Source: Rothia amarae
GTDB lineage: Bacteria > Actinomycetota > Actinomycetes > Actinomycetales > Micrococcaceae
DNA length: 64,000 bases
Assembly: GCF_014705945.2 (NCBI RefSeq)
Contig: NZ_CP061538.1
Span: forward strand, 930,001 to 994,000
Reading direction: 5' to 3'
Part shown: in pieces, positions 61,834 through 64,000 of the stretch
Layout of the letters: every line of letters begins with the position of its first letter
Numbering within the stretch: the stretch's first letter is position 1
Made by a program: the position numbers and the translations under genes
Notes under the pieces: generated by a model
Told to the model about the DNA's origin: nothing
Databases searched by the model: none
What the model saw: the letters and a program-made list of their open reading frames with translations, nothing else

Positions 61834-62382
61834 ATGTCATATTTGATGGCTGCCGAGGGTGCAACAAACCCTCTTATCCCAAATGTTTGGGAAATGGTCA
61901 TTACGCTCATTGGGTTCCTGATCCTCTTCTTCATCGTTGCCAAATACGTTTTCCCGATGTTCGAAAAGATCTATCAGGATCGTAAGGAAGCGATTGAGGG
62001 CGGTCTTGCAAAGGCTGAAAAAGCTCAGGCTGAAGCCGCAGCAGCACGCGAAGAGTACAACCAGCAGCTCGAAAGCGCTCGTCTGGAAGCTCAGAAAATT
62101 CGTGAAGAAGCACGCGCCGAAGGTGATGCAATTATTGCTGAATCCAAGGAACGCGCCACTGTTGAAGCGCAGCGCATTACCGAAAATGCACACAAATCAA
62201 TCGAGGCAGAACGCGCAGCAGCTACCGTTTCACTCCGTTCGGAAGTTGGAACTTTGGCAACTGCACTGGCTGGAAAGATTGTGGGCGAATCCCTTAATGA
62301 TGATGAGCGATCGGCTCGTGTGGTAGATCGTTTTCTTGCTGACCTAGAAACCGAAAAGCAGAATGCAGGTGCTACTCGGTAA
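61834..62382 (+). CDS. atpF: ATP synthase F0 subunit b
   Basis: 182 residues. N-terminal membrane helix (VWEMVITLIGFLILFFIVAK) and a long charged coiled coil (about 50-160; AEKAQAEAAAAREEYNQQLE), as in the peripheral stalk. Connects F0 to F1. Its stop codon overlaps the start of atpH. Confidence 0.95.
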   Translation: MSYLMAAEGATNPLIPNVWEMVITLIGFLILFFIVAKYVFPMFEKIYQDRKEAIEGGLAKAEKAQAEAAAAREEYNQQLESARLEAQKIREEARAEGDAIIAESKERATVEAQRITENAHKSIEAERAAATVSLRSEVGTLATALAGKIVGESLNDDERSARVVDRFLADLETEKQNAGATR

Positions 62383-63200
62383 TGGCAGGAGTATCTACTG
62401 AATCATTGAAGAAAGTTGAACAGGTACTAGCCGCCAATATTGGTGCAAACCCTGATCATCTCGCTCAAGAACTATTTGCTGTAGTCGATGTTCTGGATGA
62501 AAACGGTGGTTTGCGCCGTGGACTAACAGACCCTTCCCGTTCGGCAGACAGTCGCGCAAGCATTTGCTCCACCATTTTCGGTGGCAAGATTTCAGAATCG
62601 GCAATCAAGGTAGTACAGGCAGCAGCTTCGGCACGCTGGTCTAACGAACGCGATCTTGCAGATTCTCTTGAACAAGCAGCAGTTGAAGCTTCAGCTTATT
62701 CAGCAGAAGCGAACAACGGCGTTCAGGGTCTTGAAAACGTTATCAACGAATTGTTGACCTTTATCAATTCTGTGGACGATTTAGCAGAAGCGCAGACCGC
62801 ACTGACTGAAGAACGTGCATCTAACGACGCTAAACAGAAGCTGGCTTTGGTCCTGGGCGGTAACCCCCAATCTGCTGAGGGTAAGTTGCTCATTGAACGC
62901 GTCGCAAAGGCGCCTCGCGGGGCAACACCTGCGCGATTGGCCGAGAAGTTTGTCGATATTATCGTCAAACAACAGAACCGTTCCATTGCACGTGTTTCAA
63001 CAGCACGACCCTTGTCAGAAGCCCAGATCGAGAAACTTCGTTCTGGTCTTTCCAAGGCTTATGGCAAAGAACTGAAGCTAGATATTTCTGTTGACCCATC
63101 GCTTATTGGTGGGCTGCGAGTGCAGGTAGGAGACGACATGATGGACGGCACCGTTCAGACTCGACTTTCCGATCTCAATCGAGCACTCACCCAGCGATAG
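62382..63200 (+). CDS. atpH: ATP synthase F1 subunit delta
   Basis: 272 residues. Delta-type helical N-terminal domain (about 1-105) and C-terminal part with STARPLSEAQIEKLRSGLSK and DPSLIGGLRVQVGDDMMDGT. About 90 residues longer than the E. coli protein, the normal size for actinobacteria. Cap of the peripheral stalk on F1. One-base overlap with atpF. Confidence 0.94.
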   Translation: MAGVSTESLKKVEQVLAANIGANPDHLAQELFAVVDVLDENGGLRRGLTDPSRSADSRASICSTIFGGKISESAIKVVQAAASARWSNERDLADSLEQAAVEASAYSAEANNGVQGLENVINELLTFINSVDDLAEAQTALTEERASNDAKQKLALVLGGNPQSAEGKLLIERVAKAPRGATPARLAEKFVDIIVKQQNRSIARVSTARPLSEAQIEKLRSGLSKAYGKELKLDISVDPSLIGGLRVQVGDDMMDGTVQTRLSDLNRALTQR

Positions 63201-63237
63201 TCAACACACTGATTTAGCAGATACACGTGTACGGCCC

Positions 63238-63271
63238 CGTTCCCGTACACAGCAAATTGTGGACGGGAACG
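63238..63271 (+). other. Stem-loop between atpH and atpA
   Basis: Nine-base perfect stem CGTTCCCGT/ACGGGAACG with a 16-base loop in the 150-base atpH-atpA gap. No T tract, so a processing, stability or attenuation site is more likely than a terminator. Confidence 0.45.
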
Positions 63272-63350
63272 TAACTGTATAAAGCAAGTTTTCGATTTTC
63301 ACCTCTCGAAGCAGAGTTGGAAATCATGTATAAGGAGAGCAGGGACACAG

Positions 63351-64000
63351 ATGGCCGATTTGACCATCAATGCCGATGAAGTCCGTAATGCGCTAAATGA
63401 ATTCGCGGCGTCTTACGAACCCGGCAATGTAGAACGAGTAGAGGTGGGTCGCGTATCGTCAGCATCTGACGGTATTGCCCGCGTCGAGGGTCTTCCTTCT
63501 GCAATGGCTAACGAGTTGCTCCGTTTTGAAGACGGCACTCTTGGTCTTGCACTAAACCTCGACACCCGCGAAATTGGTGTTATCGTCTTGGGCGACTTCA
63601 CCGGTATTGAAGAAGGCCAGGAAGTCCACCGCACTGGTGAAGTGCTTTCTGTACCCGTTGGTGAAGGCTACCTCGGTCGCGTCGTTGATCCACTGGGTCA
63701 GCCTATCGACGACCTAGGCGAAATCCAGAGCGAAAGCCGCCGTGCGTTGGAGCTTCAGGCACCGGGCGTTACCATGCGTAAGTCCGTACACGAGCCCCTT
63801 CAGACCGGTATGAAGGCAATTGACGCGATGATCCCGATTGGTCGTGGTCAGCGTCAGCTCATTATTGGTGACCGCCAGACCGGTAAGACCGCTATTGCAG
63901 TGGACACTATCATCAACCAGAAGGCTAACTGGGCAACTGGTGATCCATCCAAGCAGGTTCGTTGCATCTACGTTGCTGTGGGGCAGAAGGCTTCCACTAT
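63351..64000 (+). CDS. atpA: ATP synthase F1 subunit alpha (3' end outside window)
   Basis: Partial: the first 216 residues from ATG 63351, preceded by AAGGAGAGCAGGG. The N-terminal beta-barrel ([19 protein letters not shown]) and the nucleotide-binding P-loop GDRQTGKT (about 169-176) are visible. It is the noncatalytic nucleotide-binding subunit of F1. Continues beyond the window in the same frame. Confidence 0.96.
   Translation, partial: MADLTINADEVRNALNEFAASYEPGNVERVEVGRVSSASDGIARVEGLPSAMANELLRFEDGTLGLALNLDTREIGVIVLGDFTGIEEGQEVHRTGEVLSVPVGEGYLGRVVDPLGQPIDDLGEIQSESRRALELQAPGVTMRKSVHEPLQTGMKAIDAMIPIGRGQRQLIIGDRQTGKTAIAVDTIINQKANWATGDPSKQVRCIYVAVGQKAST

Overview
The window looks like a piece of an actinobacterial chromosome, most likely from the Micrococcaceae and plausibly Rothia or a close relative. 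The reasons are the tmRNA tag (AKQNRTDFALAA), the actinobacterial 2-oxoglutarate decarboxylase/dehydrogenase fusion (kgd), a SigR/RsrA pair, the argS-lysA-hom-thrB-rho-prfA-prmC-tsaC-wecA-atp gene order, and a moderate G+C content. The genus is inferred, not proven.

1 to about 15,080 is the right part of an integrated siphophage. It begins inside the tape measure gene and runs through distal tail and baseplate proteins, a collagen-containing tail fibre with a spherulin-4-like sugar hydrolase domain, small membrane and coiled-coil proteins, a GH16-like protein, a two-domain GH25 + M23 endolysin and a holin. All genes point right. Integrase, capsid and regulatory genes must lie to the left. The prophage ends in a tad (Flp) pilus locus: a headless remnant of a small pilin-like gene sits at the junction, followed by three TadE/TadG-type minor pilin genes (15,198-16,493). 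A short inverted repeat at the break is a candidate attachment site.

16,535-25,428 holds translation and stress genes: prfB, smpB and ssrA (with a good promoter), then on the minus strand aroA-rsgA-hisN and a DoxX-like membrane protein, then the sigR-rsrA redox sigma/anti-sigma pair, a 24-codon gene for what looks like ribosomal protein bL37, and an SGNH-fold protein that lacks its expected catalytic residues.

25,601-42,406 holds kgd, two CNNM/CorC-type transporters, a zinc ABC transporter (znuA-znuC-znuB) with a Zur-box-like operator and a zur regulator facing it, an MBL-fold hydrolase, a HIT protein, the large helicase hrpA, an alpha/beta hydrolase and tRNA-Arg(CCG).

42,556-53,693 is the argS-lysA-hom-thrB-rho-prfA-prmC-tsaC block. 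thrC is not present. From 53,754 to 59,880 surface-glycan genes lie before the ATP synthase operon: an NAD-dependent epimerase, a fused double GT2 glycosyltransferase, a membrane-bound WbpM/CapD-type nucleotide-sugar enzyme and a WecA/WbpL-type phosphosugar transferase. The ATP synthase operon follows (two small AtpI/AtpZ-like proteins, atpB, atpE, atpF, atpH and the start of atpA) and is cut by the window end.

The most unusual content is in the prophage: a tape measure protein carrying both a matrixin-like zinc protease motif and a lytic transglycosylase domain, and a set of predicted carbohydrate-cleaving proteins. I did not find a wholly novel system that I can defend. The findings list concrete leads instead.
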